The notes: generated by a model from the sequence alone, not told the origin. Numbered from the stretch's first letter, positions 46,141-55,375 are shown. The stretch is 64,000 nucleotides of DNA from Pleomorphomonas sp. (GCA_029976075.1 JARKNW010000035.1:1-64000); one strand, 5' to 3'. Numbers and translations: made by a program.

Positions 46141-46818
46141 ATGCTCACTATTTTCGACTGCGACGGCGTGCTTATCGATTCCGAGATCATTTCCTCAGCG
46201 GTGACCGCAGAAGTGCTCAACGCGGAAGGCTTCGCCATCACCGCCGATGAGGTGACGTCGCGTTTCGCGGGCCTCGCCAGCGGCGAGATGGAAGCGATTC
46301 TTGCGGAAGAAACAGGTCTGCCGGTCAGCGGGCGGATCAAGGAGCGAATTCAGGCGGAGTTCGACCGGCGCATCGTTCACGTCAAGGCAGTACCCGGCAT
46401 TTCCGAGCTGCTCGATGCGTTGGATGGTCCACGTTGCATCGGCTCCAATGCCGACTCGGCCTATCTGAAGCGGGCCCTCACCAGTGCCGGCCTCTATGAC
46501 CGCTTCAAGCCCTACGTGTTCTCGGCTGGCGAAGTTGGAACCAACAAAGGCAAGCCCGACCCGAACGTCTTCCTTTTTGCAGCCAAGGAGTTCGGCGTCG
46601 ATCCAGCCCAGACGATCGTGGTCGAGGATTCGTTCGCTGGCGTAACGGCCGCCGTTCGGGCCGGCATGAGAGCGATTGGCTTTACGGGCGGCGCACATTC
46701 CTGGCCCGGTCATGCCGATGCGCTGATGGAAGCCGGCGCCGAGACGGTGGTACGCCGGCACTCGGACATTCTCGCCGTGGTCGACGCATTCCGGGACTGG
46801 GATGGCAGAGGCGTGTAA
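46141..46818 (+). CDS. HAD-superfamily hydrolase (beta-phosphoglucomutase-like)
   Basis: 225 residues. Motif I FDCDGVLIDSE holds the nucleophile (Asp6) and acid/base (Asp8), motif II is IGSNAD, motif III Lys is in KGKPDPNVFLFAA, and motif IV is VVEDSFAGVTAA. A helical cap lies between motifs I and II. It belongs to the YieH/PGP-like sugar phosphatase group; substrate unknown. It may be co-transcribed with amn and is convergent with the exported protein gene at 46831. Confidence 0.9.
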   Translation: MLTIFDCDGVLIDSEIISSAVTAEVLNAEGFAITADEVTSRFAGLASGEMEAILAEETGLPVSGRIKERIQAEFDRRIVHVKAVPGISELLDALDGPRCIGSNADSAYLKRALTSAGLYDRFKPYVFSAGEVGTNKGKPDPNVFLFAAKEFGVDPAQTIVVEDSFAGVTAAVRAGMRAIGFTGGAHSWPGHADALMEAGAETVVRRHSDILAVVDAFRDWDGRGV

Positions 46819-46830
46819 TGGGCGCGTCCG

Positions 46831-47358
46831 TCACTGCTTGACGATTGCCTTCAGCGCATCGGCCAGCGAATAACGGTCGTCGCCCTCGCCCGAAACGACA
46901 TCGGCGATCACCGGCCGACCGCTCTCCGTGACGACCCGGAAATGCACCTCGGATACCGCGTTACGCTCGGCATCCGAAGAATCCTCCATGCACGCGAAGC
47001 GCTTGAACCGGGCAACGACATCGATAGCCGCGCCGTCCTTCTTTCCCACCTGAATGGTGAGCCCCTCTAGCGGACAGCCGTCCTGTCCAAGGATGATCGG
47101 ATCGTAGTCAAAGGGACTGCCCTGCCCTTCATCCGTATCGTAGGCCGGATGTTTGGTCGCCTCCGTATAGAGGGACTGCATGTTCTTGCTGAAGTTGCCG
47201 ATGTGAGCCGCATCGAAATAGTCGCCAGCCTCGCCATCGGTGTTGGACCAAAGCGCCGTGGCTACATCCATGATTGCATGCACTGGCGCGGTGACATCGG
47301 CAGCGCTGGCAGGTCCGACAAGCGCGAGCGAGCCTGCGACAAGAAGATACTTCAGCAT
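46831..47358 (-). CDS. exported hypothetical protein
   Basis: 175 residues with a Sec signal peptide (MLKYLLVAGSLALVGPASA). The mature protein is acidic with two Cys (DGCPLEG and FACMEDS) that could form a disulfide. The overall pattern (YDPIILGQDG, FRVVTESGRPVIADVVSGEG) resembles periplasmic DUF3828-like proteins, but I am not certain. ATG 47358 follows GAGGATCAAGG. The C-terminus ends 12 bp from the convergent HAD gene. Confidence 0.75.
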   Translation of the reverse strand: MLKYLLVAGSLALVGPASAADVTAPVHAIMDVATALWSNTDGEAGDYFDAAHIGNFSKNMQSLYTEATKHPAYDTDEGQGSPFDYDPIILGQDGCPLEGLTIQVGKKDGAAIDVVARFKRFACMEDSSDAERNAVSEVHFRVVTESGRPVIADVVSGEGDDRYSLADALKAIVKQ

Positions 47359-47497
47359 CGGCGACCTTGATCCTCGTCTTCCGTGAAACCATTGGAGCAT
47401 TAAGCATTTACCAGCCGCGGCGCAATCATTGCGGCCTTATCCTTATGCCTATGCGCAAGCGCGCTTCACCAAGTGCGCCTCACTCCATCAAGCCTCA

Positions 47498-47758
47498 TCA
47501 GGCCTTCTTGGCCGCTCGCAGAACAGCGGCGATCACCGCTGCAACGGCCTTGTAGAGATCGACAGGTATTGTTTCATCGAGCTTGAGCGTGGAGAGCGCA
47601 TCGGCAAGCGCGGGGTTCTCCTCCACGGGCACACCCGCTTCTCGCGCCTTTTCGAGAATCGCCTCGGCGACGGCCCCCTTGCCGGTTGCGATCACCTTTG
47701 GCGCGTCAGGCGCGGCATATTGCAGAGCGATTGCCTTTCGGATGTCCTTTTCGCTCAT
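47498..47758 (-). CDS. stand-alone FlhB C-terminal-like export-switch protein
   Basis: 86 residues, aligning with the cytoplasmic tail of FlhB/YscU: KVIATGKGAVAEAILEKARE, AGVPVEENPALADALSTL, ETIPVDLYKAVAAVIAAV. The autocleavage NPTH sequence that precedes this region in FlhB is absent. Small proteins of this type (FhlB-like) can replace the FlhB C-terminal fragment in flagellar secretion. It overlaps the FliK-like gene by 4 bp, which supports a hook-length or substrate-specificity role. Confidence 0.88.
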   Translation of the reverse strand: MSEKDIRKAIALQYAAPDAPKVIATGKGAVAEAILEKAREAGVPVEENPALADALSTLKLDETIPVDLYKAVAAVIAAVLRAAKKA

Positions 47759-50232
47759 AGCTGAAGATCCAGGCGATGGCTGGAGGCAGCCGCTGTCTCG
47801 TCTTGCCCTTCGGGCGGATGGCCACGGTGCAGGTCGACGCCAGCCACGGTCATCCCTTCCTGTTCAAGACCCAGCACGATGTTCTCTCTCTCAGCCTCCA
47901 TGCGTACCAACCCGTCGTCGCTCTCGCACCAGACGCCGACGGCAACCCTACGTCCGTCCATCAGCCCAACGCGGACAGCGACGGGGCCGAGGGGCGCTAT
48001 GTCAAAAGCAATATCGACCTGGAAAACCCGACGCGGCGGCGCGCCGGGCTCACTCGGTGCGTGATCGTCGCGCTCAATCCGAAGCTGAGCGATTGATGTG
48101 CCATTCGGTCCGGCAATCGGAATTTCCAGCATCAGGGCCTGTGGCGGGAGAGCAGTTTTCACATCGCGATTTTCGGCGGTGGCCGCTTGATGCAGGAAGA
48201 CGCGCGACAACGAACGCTCCGCTTCGCCGAGCGCTCGACCGGCCAGCGCTTCGATCGAGCCCACCGCGTCATCACTTCCATCGGGAAGCTTCACAGCCGG
48301 CTGGCCACGAACGGCGCCATTTTTCCGCGGCGGTGACGGGCGATCCGAGCGGGCCGTGACCATGTCGTCGGCCGCTCCGTCAAGACTCGCCATGACATCC
48401 GCGTTGCGTCCAAGCCAGGTAAGCAGTTCGTGACGCAGGACATCCAACGCCCCCTTGAGATCAACGCCGAGTGCCAGCGGCGCTCCCGTCGCCTGCAGGG
48501 CAACCGGCAACGGGACTTGTCGGACAGGCGATTGGGGCGCGTTCACGGCGACCGGCGTCACCGTTCGAACCGGCACCGCAGCCGAGGTATCGGGGCGTGC
48601 GCCCCCTATGTCAGAAGTTGCCGGAGACTGGGAGGAAGGAGTCGGCACTGTAGGCGACTGAACTGTACCCGATTGCAACTGAGCGGCAGCGCCTGATTGT
48701 CCGCTCGGCTGGGCCTGAGCGTTTGGCGACGCAGGTACAGTAATCTGTTCGGCGGCAACTGGTCCGGCAGATGTCCTCGGCAATGTCTGTCCGCTCGGAA
48801 TGGCGGGCAGGCTCTCCACGGTGGAGGGAACGAACGGCGCCCGATCTCCGGCGGGACGTGCCGCAGTTGGTTCGCTACCAACGCCTCCGATTGTGGAGGA
48901 TGGGGCGGGTGCGGAGCGCCCTGCAGCCGCCGCCGGACTGGAGGAAGAAGGCACAGCCGCCGCTTGCGCTGCAGATGCGAGTGGTCGTCCCGGTACCCAG
49001 GGAGCAAACGAACGGGAGGCTGAGGCTGAACTGGGAGGTGATGCCGATGCGGTCGTCGGAGATGACGAAGCCGACGCTTGGGTGTCCGCCGAAGCCGTGG
49101 AAGCTGGCATTGGCGACGTGGCGGGCGTTGGACTGACGCCGCTTTGCGCCGCGGTCGGCGGAGCTGAGGCCTGAGGCGCAATCATAGGTGCCGCCGTCCC
49201 CGACGAAGTGGGTGGCGAAGAGGGCGGAAGGGCGCCACTTTGGAGAGATGTGGTTGGCTGACTGGTGACTTGCTCCGGCGTAGGGATTGCCTGTGCCGGT
49301 GAAGCGCCGCTTGCACCCATAGAAGCGGGCGGCAATGGAGCCCCAGCAACAGACATTGCAAGAGCAGGCGTTTCGGTAGTTGCTGGCTGTTGTGGATTCC
49401 ACGGCTGCGTCGCAGTTGGGCCGGAAGCTGGCGCAGAGGGCATGGACACAGCGCCCGAGCTCGCCGAAGAAACGGGAGAGGGAGCTGCAGCCATGGTAGC
49501 GTTGGCCGGCAGGCTCGCCTGACCGGGTGTGGAAGCTGCTGCGATCGAAACGGCCGGTCCGCTCGGGATAACAGTCGGACCGATGGGGCTGCCGGAAGCG
49601 GCCGCCTGAGAAGTGGCGGCTCCGGCGGAAGCGGCCATCCCACCCTGCCGGGCATAGGTCTGCGCTATCGCGGGCGGAGGTGCTGGAGCATTCGGCGCTG
49701 CCGAAGAGGACGAAGGCGGAACCGGCCTCGTCGGCTGAGTCGGTGCCATCGGTGCCGATGATACCGTACGCGCCACCAACTGAGACCCGGCTCCCGGCGT
49801 GCCGGTCAACGCCTGACGGATAGCGGGCGGAAGCGCTGCGGCCATCTTCCCCGCAGCCACTGCCTCATGAAACACACCCGACGAGCGTATTGCTTCGGCC
49901 ACCCGCTCCGCCGTCACATCGCCATCCCCAACACGGAAGGCCAACACCGTTTTGACCGCCACCTTCACGGTATCAGGCAGATCGGGTGAGTCCACGAGCT
50001 CGGCCAGCGTGGCATAAAGCGGTGCCAGCCCGCCCTGGCGCCCCAAGGCTTCAGCCACCGCCTTCTCGATCAGCGTTGTCTCAGGGAGAATGGCGATGGC
50101 CGGTTCAGCTGTCGCAGCCGCCTGAAGATCGAGAAGCGAACTTGCTGCTGTCTGCTGGGCGAGCGTCTTGCCCGGCTGACCGGAGTTCGCCTGGATTTCG
50201 TTGATCACCGGCGGCAGCGAGCCAATCGCCAT
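47755..50232 (-). CDS. FliK-like flagellar hook-length control protein
   Basis: 825 residues. A long Pro/Ala/Ser-rich, disordered middle (about residues 170-620) separates an N-terminal helical region from a C-terminal FliK-type domain (about 690-800) with LGPVAVRVGLMDGRRVAVGV and VLGLEQEGMTVAGVDLHRG. FliK acts as a secreted ruler that signals FlhB to switch export substrates. ATG 50232 has GGGAG upstream; TTG 50289 is rejected. Paired with the FlhB-C-like gene, but no other flagellar gene lies in the window, so the assignment rests on the C-terminal domain and the partner. Confidence 0.8.
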   Translation of the reverse strand: MAIGSLPPVINEIQANSGQPGKTLAQQTAASSLLDLQAAATAEPAIAILPETTLIEKAVAEALGRQGGLAPLYATLAELVDSPDLPDTVKVAVKTVLAFRVGDGDVTAERVAEAIRSSGVFHEAVAAGKMAAALPPAIRQALTGTPGAGSQLVARTVSSAPMAPTQPTRPVPPSSSSAAPNAPAPPPAIAQTYARQGGMAASAGAATSQAAASGSPIGPTVIPSGPAVSIAAASTPGQASLPANATMAAAPSPVSSASSGAVSMPSAPASGPTATQPWNPQQPATTETPALAMSVAGAPLPPASMGASGASPAQAIPTPEQVTSQPTTSLQSGALPPSSPPTSSGTAAPMIAPQASAPPTAAQSGVSPTPATSPMPASTASADTQASASSSPTTASASPPSSASASRSFAPWVPGRPLASAAQAAAVPSSSSPAAAAGRSAPAPSSTIGGVGSEPTAARPAGDRAPFVPSTVESLPAIPSGQTLPRTSAGPVAAEQITVPASPNAQAQPSGQSGAAAQLQSGTVQSPTVPTPSSQSPATSDIGGARPDTSAAVPVRTVTPVAVNAPQSPVRQVPLPVALQATGAPLALGVDLKGALDVLRHELLTWLGRNADVMASLDGAADDMVTARSDRPSPPRKNGAVRGQPAVKLPDGSDDAVGSIEALAGRALGEAERSLSRVFLHQAATAENRDVKTALPPQALMLEIPIAGPNGTSIAQLRIERDDHAPSEPGAPPRRVFQVDIAFDIAPLGPVAVRVGLMDGRRVAVGVWCESDDGLVRMEAERENIVLGLEQEGMTVAGVDLHRGHPPEGQDETAAASSHRLDLQL

Positions 50233-50319
50233 GGGCGTGCTCCCGGAAGGGGGTTCCAGGAGGTTGCTTCGAAACGACCCGTCTGACAAGCCGTTACATT
50301 GGATCTATCGCAGTTTGGT

Positions 50320-50349
50320 GGGAACGGCAGCGTCCTGACTGCCATTCCC
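50320..50349 (-). terminator. hairpin after the glycine cleavage operon
   Basis: GGGAATGGCAG/CTGCCGTTCCC, an 11-bp stem with one G-U pair and an 8-nt loop, 8 nt after the gcvPB stop. No U-tract follows, so Rho-independent termination is uncertain. Confidence 0.5.
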
Positions 50350-50357
50350 GACCCAAA

Positions 50358-51908
50358 TTACCCCTGATGGGCCAGCTTCGGCTGGCGGGCAGCCAGCGTT
50401 TCGTCGACGCGGCGACGCGGCGCAAGCTGTGGCGCCGCCTTGAAAGCGGCGACGTCGCCCGACTTGGCCTTCTCGGCAAGATGCCGCAGCGTTCCGATGA
50501 ACTGATCCAGGCTGGCCTTGGATTCCGACTCGGTCGGCTCGATCAGGAGAGCTCCATGGACGACCAACGGGAAGTACATGGTCATCGGATGATAGCCCTC
50601 GTCGATCATCGCCTTGGCAAAATCGAGCGTGGTAACGCCGGTCCCCTCGAGAAAGCGGTCATCGAACAGCACTTCGTGCATGGCCGGCCGATCAGGGAAC
50701 GCCACCGTCATGACGTCCTTGAGCGAGGCCTTGACATAATTGGCAGCGAGTACCGCATCCTCGGAGGCTTGCTTGAGGCCATCCGCGCCATGACTCAGCA
50801 TGTAGGCGAGCGCTCGAACGAACATGCCCATCTGGCCGTGGAATGCGGTGATGCGACCAAAGGGCTTCAACCCACGCTCGCCGGCGGCCTTGCGCGTCTC
50901 AACGAACTCCGCCGCGCCATCCTGGCCAAACCGCACGAAGGGCACTGGCGCATAACGGGCAAGACGGTCGGAAAGGACCACCGGACCGGCACCGGGACCG
51001 CCGCCGCCATGCGGCGTCGAGAAGGTCTTGTGCAAGTTGATGTGCATGGCGTCGACGCCGAGATCACCCGGACGAACCTTGCCGACGATGGCGTTGAAGT
51101 TCGCGCCGTCCGCATAGAAGTAGGCACCGGCGGCATGCACCGCCTCGGCGATCTCGATGATGTTACGCTCGAAGAGACCGCAGGTGTTGGGGTTGGTCAG
51201 CATGATCGCCGCCACATCGGGGCCGAGGCGTTTCTTCACCTCCTCGGGATCAACGGTACCGTCGGCGCGTGCGGGAACGCCGACAACGCGGAAACCGAGC
51301 TGGGCGGCCGTTGCCGGATTGGTGCCATGCGCCGACTCCGGCACCAGAACGACGTCTCGTGCCTCGCCACGATCGGCAATCGCTGCCTTTATCGTGGCCA
51401 TGCCGCACATCTCACCGTGAGCGCCCGCCTTGGGACTCATGGCGACCGAGGCCATCCCTGTAAGCTCCAGCAGCCAACGGCCGAGTTCGGCGACGAGTTC
51501 CACCGCACCGCTGACAGTCGAAAGCGGTTGCAGCGGGTGGACATCGGCAAACCCCGGCAGTCGCGCCATCGCCTCGTTGAGGCGAGGGTTATGCTTCATG
51601 GTGCATGAGCCGAGCGGATACAGGCCAAGATCGATGGCATAGTTCTGGCGGCTGAGGCGCACGTAATGGCGCATCGTTTCCGGCTCGGTGAGACCGGGAA
51701 GATCGACGGGAACCGTGCGAACAAGCCCGCCCAGACGCGGTTCGAACGCACCGATGTCCTCGAGATCCACACCGGTCACATCGGCTCGGCCGACCTCGAA
51801 CAGCAGAGGCTCTTCGATGGCGAGCCCCAGATTGCCCGTGAAGGTGGATACAGTGGCTGAGTTGGCGGCGACGGGCGCGGTCGGACGGCCCACGTTGTTC
51901 ATGGTCAT
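50358..51908 (-). CDS. gcvPB: glycine dehydrogenase (decarboxylating) subunit 2
   Basis: 516 residues, the PLP-binding half of the two-subunit P-protein, which decarboxylates glycine and passes the aminomethyl group to lipoyl-GcvH. The PLP lysine is in INLHKTFSTPHGGGGPGAGP. YPLGSCTMKHNPRLNE and TNPNTCGLFERNIIEIA are family landmarks. ATG 51908 has GGAGG 6 nt upstream, a site that lies inside the preceding 49-aa ORF; the ATG overlaps that ORF's TGA. It is the last gene of the operon. Confidence 0.96.
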   Translation of the reverse strand: MTMNNVGRPTAPVAANSATVSTFTGNLGLAIEEPLLFEVGRADVTGVDLEDIGAFEPRLGGLVRTVPVDLPGLTEPETMRHYVRLSRQNYAIDLGLYPLGSCTMKHNPRLNEAMARLPGFADVHPLQPLSTVSGAVELVAELGRWLLELTGMASVAMSPKAGAHGEMCGMATIKAAIADRGEARDVVLVPESAHGTNPATAAQLGFRVVGVPARADGTVDPEEVKKRLGPDVAAIMLTNPNTCGLFERNIIEIAEAVHAAGAYFYADGANFNAIVGKVRPGDLGVDAMHINLHKTFSTPHGGGGPGAGPVVLSDRLARYAPVPFVRFGQDGAAEFVETRKAAGERGLKPFGRITAFHGQMGMFVRALAYMLSHGADGLKQASEDAVLAANYVKASLKDVMTVAFPDRPAMHEVLFDDRFLEGTGVTTLDFAKAMIDEGYHPMTMYFPLVVHGALLIEPTESESKASLDQFIGTLRHLAEKAKSGDVAAFKAAPQLAPRRRVDETLAARQPKLAHQG

Positions 51909-52054
51909 TGGTCACCTCCGAAGGTGAACAGCGTCGAAAGCAGGAAACTGCGATAGCGGCTCGGCGTTCTCACCGGGCTGTCATTGAAGAAGCGGTGCCG
52001 GGTGGGTTCCGCGCCCTGCGACTCGCCGCTTTCCTTTGGTCGCTTGTCGATCAT
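51905..52054 (-). CDS. 49-residue ORF translationally coupled between gcvPA and gcvPB
   Basis: The frame runs from an ATG that overlaps the gcvPA TGA (ATGA, 52051-52054) to a TGA that overlaps the gcvPB ATG (51905-51908). GGAGG lies 7 nt before its start, inside gcvPA. The peptide starts [20 protein letters not shown] and ends [12 protein letters not shown]. It is polar and basic at first, with a hydrophobic patch near the C-terminus. Double ATGA overlap plus a strong ribosome binding site argue for a translated small protein or a coupling leader. No family recognised. Confidence 0.75.
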   Translation of the reverse strand: MIDKRPKESGESQGAEPTRHRFFNDSPVRTPSRYRSFLLSTLFTFGGDQ

Positions 52055-53397
52055 GCCAGGACCTCCCGCAGGGCGGCCATCAGGGCCGAGCGGTCTTCGT
52101 CGGTGTTGACCTCGGTTGCGGCGACAATCAGCACGTTTTCAAGCTCTGGCCGATTTGGCTCGAGCCGGCTTGCCGGCACACCCGCCAGAATGCCTCGAGC
52201 CGCCAGTTCCTCGACGACGGCGGTCGCGCTTCTCGGCAGGCGCAATGCAAACTCGTTGAAGAAGGAACGGTTGAGAAGCTCGATGCCGTGCAGCCGAGCC
52301 AGCGCATCTGCGAGCCTCACGGCATTGGCGTGGTTGAGGCGAGCGAGATGCCCCAGGCCCTTGCCGCCGAGCAGCGTCAAATGGATCGAAAAAGCCAGCG
52401 CGCAAAGACCTGCGTTGGTACAGATGTTGGACGTGGCCTTCTCGCGACGGATGTGCTGCTCGCGCGTCGACAGCGTCAGCACGAAGGATCGCCGGCCATC
52501 GGCATCGACCGTCTCGCCGCAGAGACGACCGGGCATCTGACGCACGTACTTCTGGCGCGTCGCAAAGAGACCGACGTAGGGCCCACCGAAGCTGAGAGGA
52601 TTGCCGAGCGATTGCCCCTCGCCGACCACGATGTCGGCACCCTGCACACCCGGGGGCTCGATCAGGCCGAGCGACACCACCTCGGTGAAGACGGCGATCA
52701 GCAGCGCGCCAACGGCGTGCGCCTTTTCGGCAATCGGCTTCAAGTCATAGAGATGGCCGTAGAAGGATGGCGATTGCACGACTACGCAAGAGGTCGTTTC
52801 ATCGATCGCCGCGAGAACATCTTCGGTTCCCGTGATGTCGGGCGGCAAACTGTCCACCGTGTGACCTGGGAACCTGGTCACCGTCTCGACGACGCCGCGA
52901 TAGTGGGGGTGGACACCGCCAGACAGCACAGCCCGATCGCGACGGGTGATGCGATGGGCCATGAGCACCGCCTCGGCCAGTGCCGTCGAGCCGTCGTACA
53001 TCGAGGCGTTGGCGACCTCCATGCCGGTCAGGCGGGCAACCTGCGTCTGGAATTCGAACAGCACCTGCAGCGTTCCCTGGGCGATCTCCGGCTGGTAAGG
53101 CGTGTAGCTGGTGAGGAACTCCGACCGCTGGATCAAATGATCGACGGTGGCAGGAACATGATGCCGATAGGCACCTGCCCCCACGAAGAAGGGCACCGAC
53201 CCAGCAGACGTGTTCTTCGCGCCCATGGCGCCAAGACGACGGGCGACGGCCTGTTCGCTGGCGTGCGGCGGCAGCTTCGGCAAACCGGCAAGGCGCTTTC
53301 CCGCCGGCAGATCCGAGAAAAGATCGTCGATCGAGGCTGCCCCGATGGCAGCCAGCATTTCGCTCCGATCGACGTCAGATAGAGGGAGATAGCGCAT
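52051..53397 (-). CDS. gcvPA: glycine dehydrogenase (decarboxylating) subunit 1
   Basis: 448 residues, the non-PLP partner of the split P-protein. It begins [30 protein letters not shown] [34 protein letters not shown] and [14 protein letters not shown] are the expected family signatures, with [20 protein letters not shown] near residue 240-260. Alphaproteobacteria carry either this split form or a single ~950-residue GcvP. It lies 169 bp after gcvH and overlaps the 49-aa ORF. Confidence 0.95.
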   Translation of the reverse strand: MRYLPLSDVDRSEMLAAIGAASIDDLFSDLPAGKRLAGLPKLPPHASEQAVARRLGAMGAKNTSAGSVPFFVGAGAYRHHVPATVDHLIQRSEFLTSYTPYQPEIAQGTLQVLFEFQTQVARLTGMEVANASMYDGSTALAEAVLMAHRITRRDRAVLSGGVHPHYRGVVETVTRFPGHTVDSLPPDITGTEDVLAAIDETTSCVVVQSPSFYGHLYDLKPIAEKAHAVGALLIAVFTEVVSLGLIEPPGVQGADIVVGEGQSLGNPLSFGGPYVGLFATRQKYVRQMPGRLCGETVDADGRRSFVLTLSTREQHIRREKATSNICTNAGLCALAFSIHLTLLGGKGLGHLARLNHANAVRLADALARLHGIELLNRSFFNEFALRLPRSATAVVEELAARGILAGVPASRLEPNRPELENVLIVAATEVNTDEDRSALMAALREVLA

Positions 53398-53458
53398 GGG
53401 CGGACTCCAATGACCTAATCAAGCAATCTCGTGTTTCCGAAGCCTTGGGTCGCGCTCA

Positions 53459-53490
53459 CGGTGCAAAGCTGACTGATGCGAAATGCACCG
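53459..53490 (-). other. hairpin in the gcvH-gcvPA spacer
   Basis: CGGTGCA/TGCACCG arms (7 bp, perfect) enclose an 18-nt loop in the only long gap of the operon. It is not followed by a U-tract. It may be a processing site separating gcvTH from gcvPA-PB message. Confidence 0.35.
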
Positions 53491-53566
53491 CCTTCGCGGT
53501 CCATAACGCACCGGCAAGCCGCCACTCTTTGAAAGGCGAAGTCGCAACGCTTCGGAAAGGGTGCCG

Positions 53567-53938
53567 TTACAGCCCCTCGACGAAGGCCTTGTAGGCGGCC
53601 TCGTCCATCAGGACTTCGAGCTCGGCGGGTGCGGACATTTCAATCCGGCAGAACCAGCCGGCGCCTTCCGGATCCTCGTTGACGGTGATCGGGTTACTGG
53701 CCAGTGGATCATTGGCCTCGACGACCGTTCCGGAGACCGGCGAGTAAACCTCGCTTGCGGCCTTCACGCTTTCGACGACCGCCGTCTCCTCACCCTTCTT
53801 CACCTTGCGACCAACGGTCGGCACCTCGACGAACACGACGTCGCCGAGGTGGGCCTGCGCATAATCGGTAATGCCGAGAGTGGCGACGTTGCCGGTCACA
53901 GCGATCCACTCATGTTCTTCGGTGTAATACTTGGTCAT
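53567..53938 (-). CDS. gcvH: glycine cleavage system H protein
   Basis: 123 residues, the lipoyl carrier that shuttles the aminomethyl intermediate between P, T and L proteins. The lipoylated Lys59 is in [16 protein letters not shown], and HEWIAV near the start and [13 protein letters not shown] near the end are standard. It starts 27 bp downstream of gcvT. The L-protein gene (lpd) is not in the operon and must be shared with 2-oxoacid dehydrogenases. Confidence 0.97.
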   Translation of the reverse strand: MTKYYTEEHEWIAVTGNVATLGITDYAQAHLGDVVFVEVPTVGRKVKKGEETAVVESVKAASEVYSPVSGTVVEANDPLASNPITVNEDPEGAGWFCRIEMSAPAELEVLMDEAAYKAFVEGL

Positions 53939-53965
53939 GGCTTTATTCCGCTATCTCTGGAGGTT

Positions 53966-55129
53966 TTACTTGGGCGCGCGATGAAAGCGCGCCGGAACAA
54001 AGGGAAGGGAAACGATCTCGGCCGGCAGCGTCTTGCCGCGCACCACCAACCCCACGCGCGTACCCGGCCGTGCATGCATGGCAGCGACGTAGCCCATCGC
54101 GACCGGACCACCCACGGTAGGGCCGAAGCCGCCAGAAGTGACGACTCCGATGGCGAGACCGTTCTCGTCGACAATCTCGGTACCGTCACGGGCTGGCGCG
54201 CGTCCATCTGGCCGAATGCCGACGCGCCTGCGAGCGACGCCCTCGGCGAGTTGCGAACGAACAACCTCAGCCCCCGGGAAGCCGCCCTCCTCTCGACGAC
54301 GCTTCTGGATCGACCAGAGCAGCCCGGCTTCGACCGGGGTCGTCGTCTCATCGATGTCATGGCCATAAAGACAGAGGCCACCTTCAAGGCGCAACGAATC
54401 GCGGGCACCGAGACCGATCGGCCGAACGCGAGAATCGCGCAGCAGGATCTCCCAAAGGCCGGCGACCGTGTCAGCGTGAACCGAGATTTCGAAGCCGTCT
54501 TCGCCCGTATAACCAGAGCGGGACAGAAAGGCCGGAACCCCTGCGATATTTGCCGGACCGACGTTCATGAAGTCCCAATCGGCAACGTCCGCGCCAAGCG
54601 AGACCAGCACATTCACGGCCTCCGGTCCCTGCAGGGCAACCAGAGCCCGCTCCTTGTGGATTTCGAGCACAACATCAGTTGGGAGGCGGGCGGCGATGTG
54701 GGCATAGTCCGCCACCTTGCACGCCGCGTTGACGACAAGGCCAAGCGTTCCGTCGGCATCGGGGGCACGATGCACCATCAGGTCGTCGAGAATGCCGCCG
54801 CGCTCGTTGAGAAGCTGGGAATAGCGCTGACGTCCAGGCTCGAGGCCGAGGATGTCGGCCGGCACCAGCGCCTCCAAAGCGCGGGCTACCGCCTGATGGT
54901 CCGGGCCGCGCAGCGTCGCCTGCCCCATGTGGGAGACGTCGAACAGGCCGGCCGCCGCGCGGCAATGCGCATGTTCGGCCAGAATGCCTTCGTATTGCAC
55001 CGGCATCAGGTAGCCGGCGAACGGCACCATGCGCGCTCCAAGTGCCACGTGTGCGTCATGGAGCGGCGTCTTGAGAGGCGGCGCGGAGGTAGAATGCGTG
55101 TCATGGTCGGCATGGACGGGTGTCGTCAT
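53966..55129 (-). CDS. gcvT: aminomethyltransferase (glycine cleavage T protein)
   Basis: 387 residues. It transfers the methylene group from H-protein to tetrahydrofolate and releases ammonia. Landmarks: GARMVPFAGYLMPVQYEGI, GLFDVSHMGQATLRG, SRSGYTGEDGFEISV and GARDSLRLEGGLCLYGHDID. The first ~25 residues (HADHDTHSTSAPPLK region) are an unusual His/Thr/Ser-rich extension before TPLHDAHVALGA. The first gene of the operon, directly behind the tandem glycine riboswitch, with GGAG 8 nt ahead of ATG 55129. Confidence 0.96.
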   Translation of the reverse strand: MTTPVHADHDTHSTSAPPLKTPLHDAHVALGARMVPFAGYLMPVQYEGILAEHAHCRAAAGLFDVSHMGQATLRGPDHQAVARALEALVPADILGLEPGRQRYSQLLNERGGILDDLMVHRAPDADGTLGLVVNAACKVADYAHIAARLPTDVVLEIHKERALVALQGPEAVNVLVSLGADVADWDFMNVGPANIAGVPAFLSRSGYTGEDGFEISVHADTVAGLWEILLRDSRVRPIGLGARDSLRLEGGLCLYGHDIDETTTPVEAGLLWSIQKRRREEGGFPGAEVVRSQLAEGVARRRVGIRPDGRAPARDGTEIVDENGLAIGVVTSGGFGPTVGGPVAMGYVAAMHARPGTRVGLVVRGKTLPAEIVSLPFVPARFHRAPK

Positions 55130-55152
55130 GCGTCAGCTCCGGAAAGAGGTGG

Positions 55153-55179
55153 GCGGACAACGGATTCCGTAACGTCCGC
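55153..55179 (-). other. hairpin between glycine riboswitch and gcvT
   Basis: GCGGAC/GTCCGC (6 bp) encloses an ACGGA-T-TCCGT core, giving a long hairpin between the second aptamer and the gcvT ribosome binding site. No U-tract follows, so it looks more like an anti-sequestering or translational element than a terminator. Confidence 0.4.
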
Positions 55180-55182
55180 GCC

Positions 55183-55375
55183 CCCTCTGTCACGTAACCT
55201 GAGAGATTTCCCCGGACGCCTTGTCCAGGTTACTCCTTCGGTGAGTCGAGGCCTGAGCCTCGCCTGCTTTCCAGAGCGTCGCCCGCTGCGAGCGGTCCTT
55301 TTGCCTGAGAGTTTCCGGGGCGGTTGCTCCTTCGGCGCCGACGGTAACCACCGTCGATCTCTCCCGCGCAGCGTC
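55183..55375 (-). promoter_or_regulatory. tandem glycine riboswitch
   Basis: On the minus strand two glycine aptamers lie in series. Aptamer I (about 55375-55292) has GCGGGAGAGA, GCCGAAGGAGCAACCGCC and AAACTCTCAGGCAAAAGGAC. Aptamer II (about 55290-55183) has CACCGAAGGAGTAACC and AATCTCTCAGGTTACGTGAC. These are the conserved GCAG/GAGAG and CCGAAGG cores of the gcvT RNA motif. Glycine binding normally turns the operon on. The expression platform lies in the 53 nt before gcvT, including the hairpin at 55153-55179. Boundaries are approximate. Confidence 0.95.
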
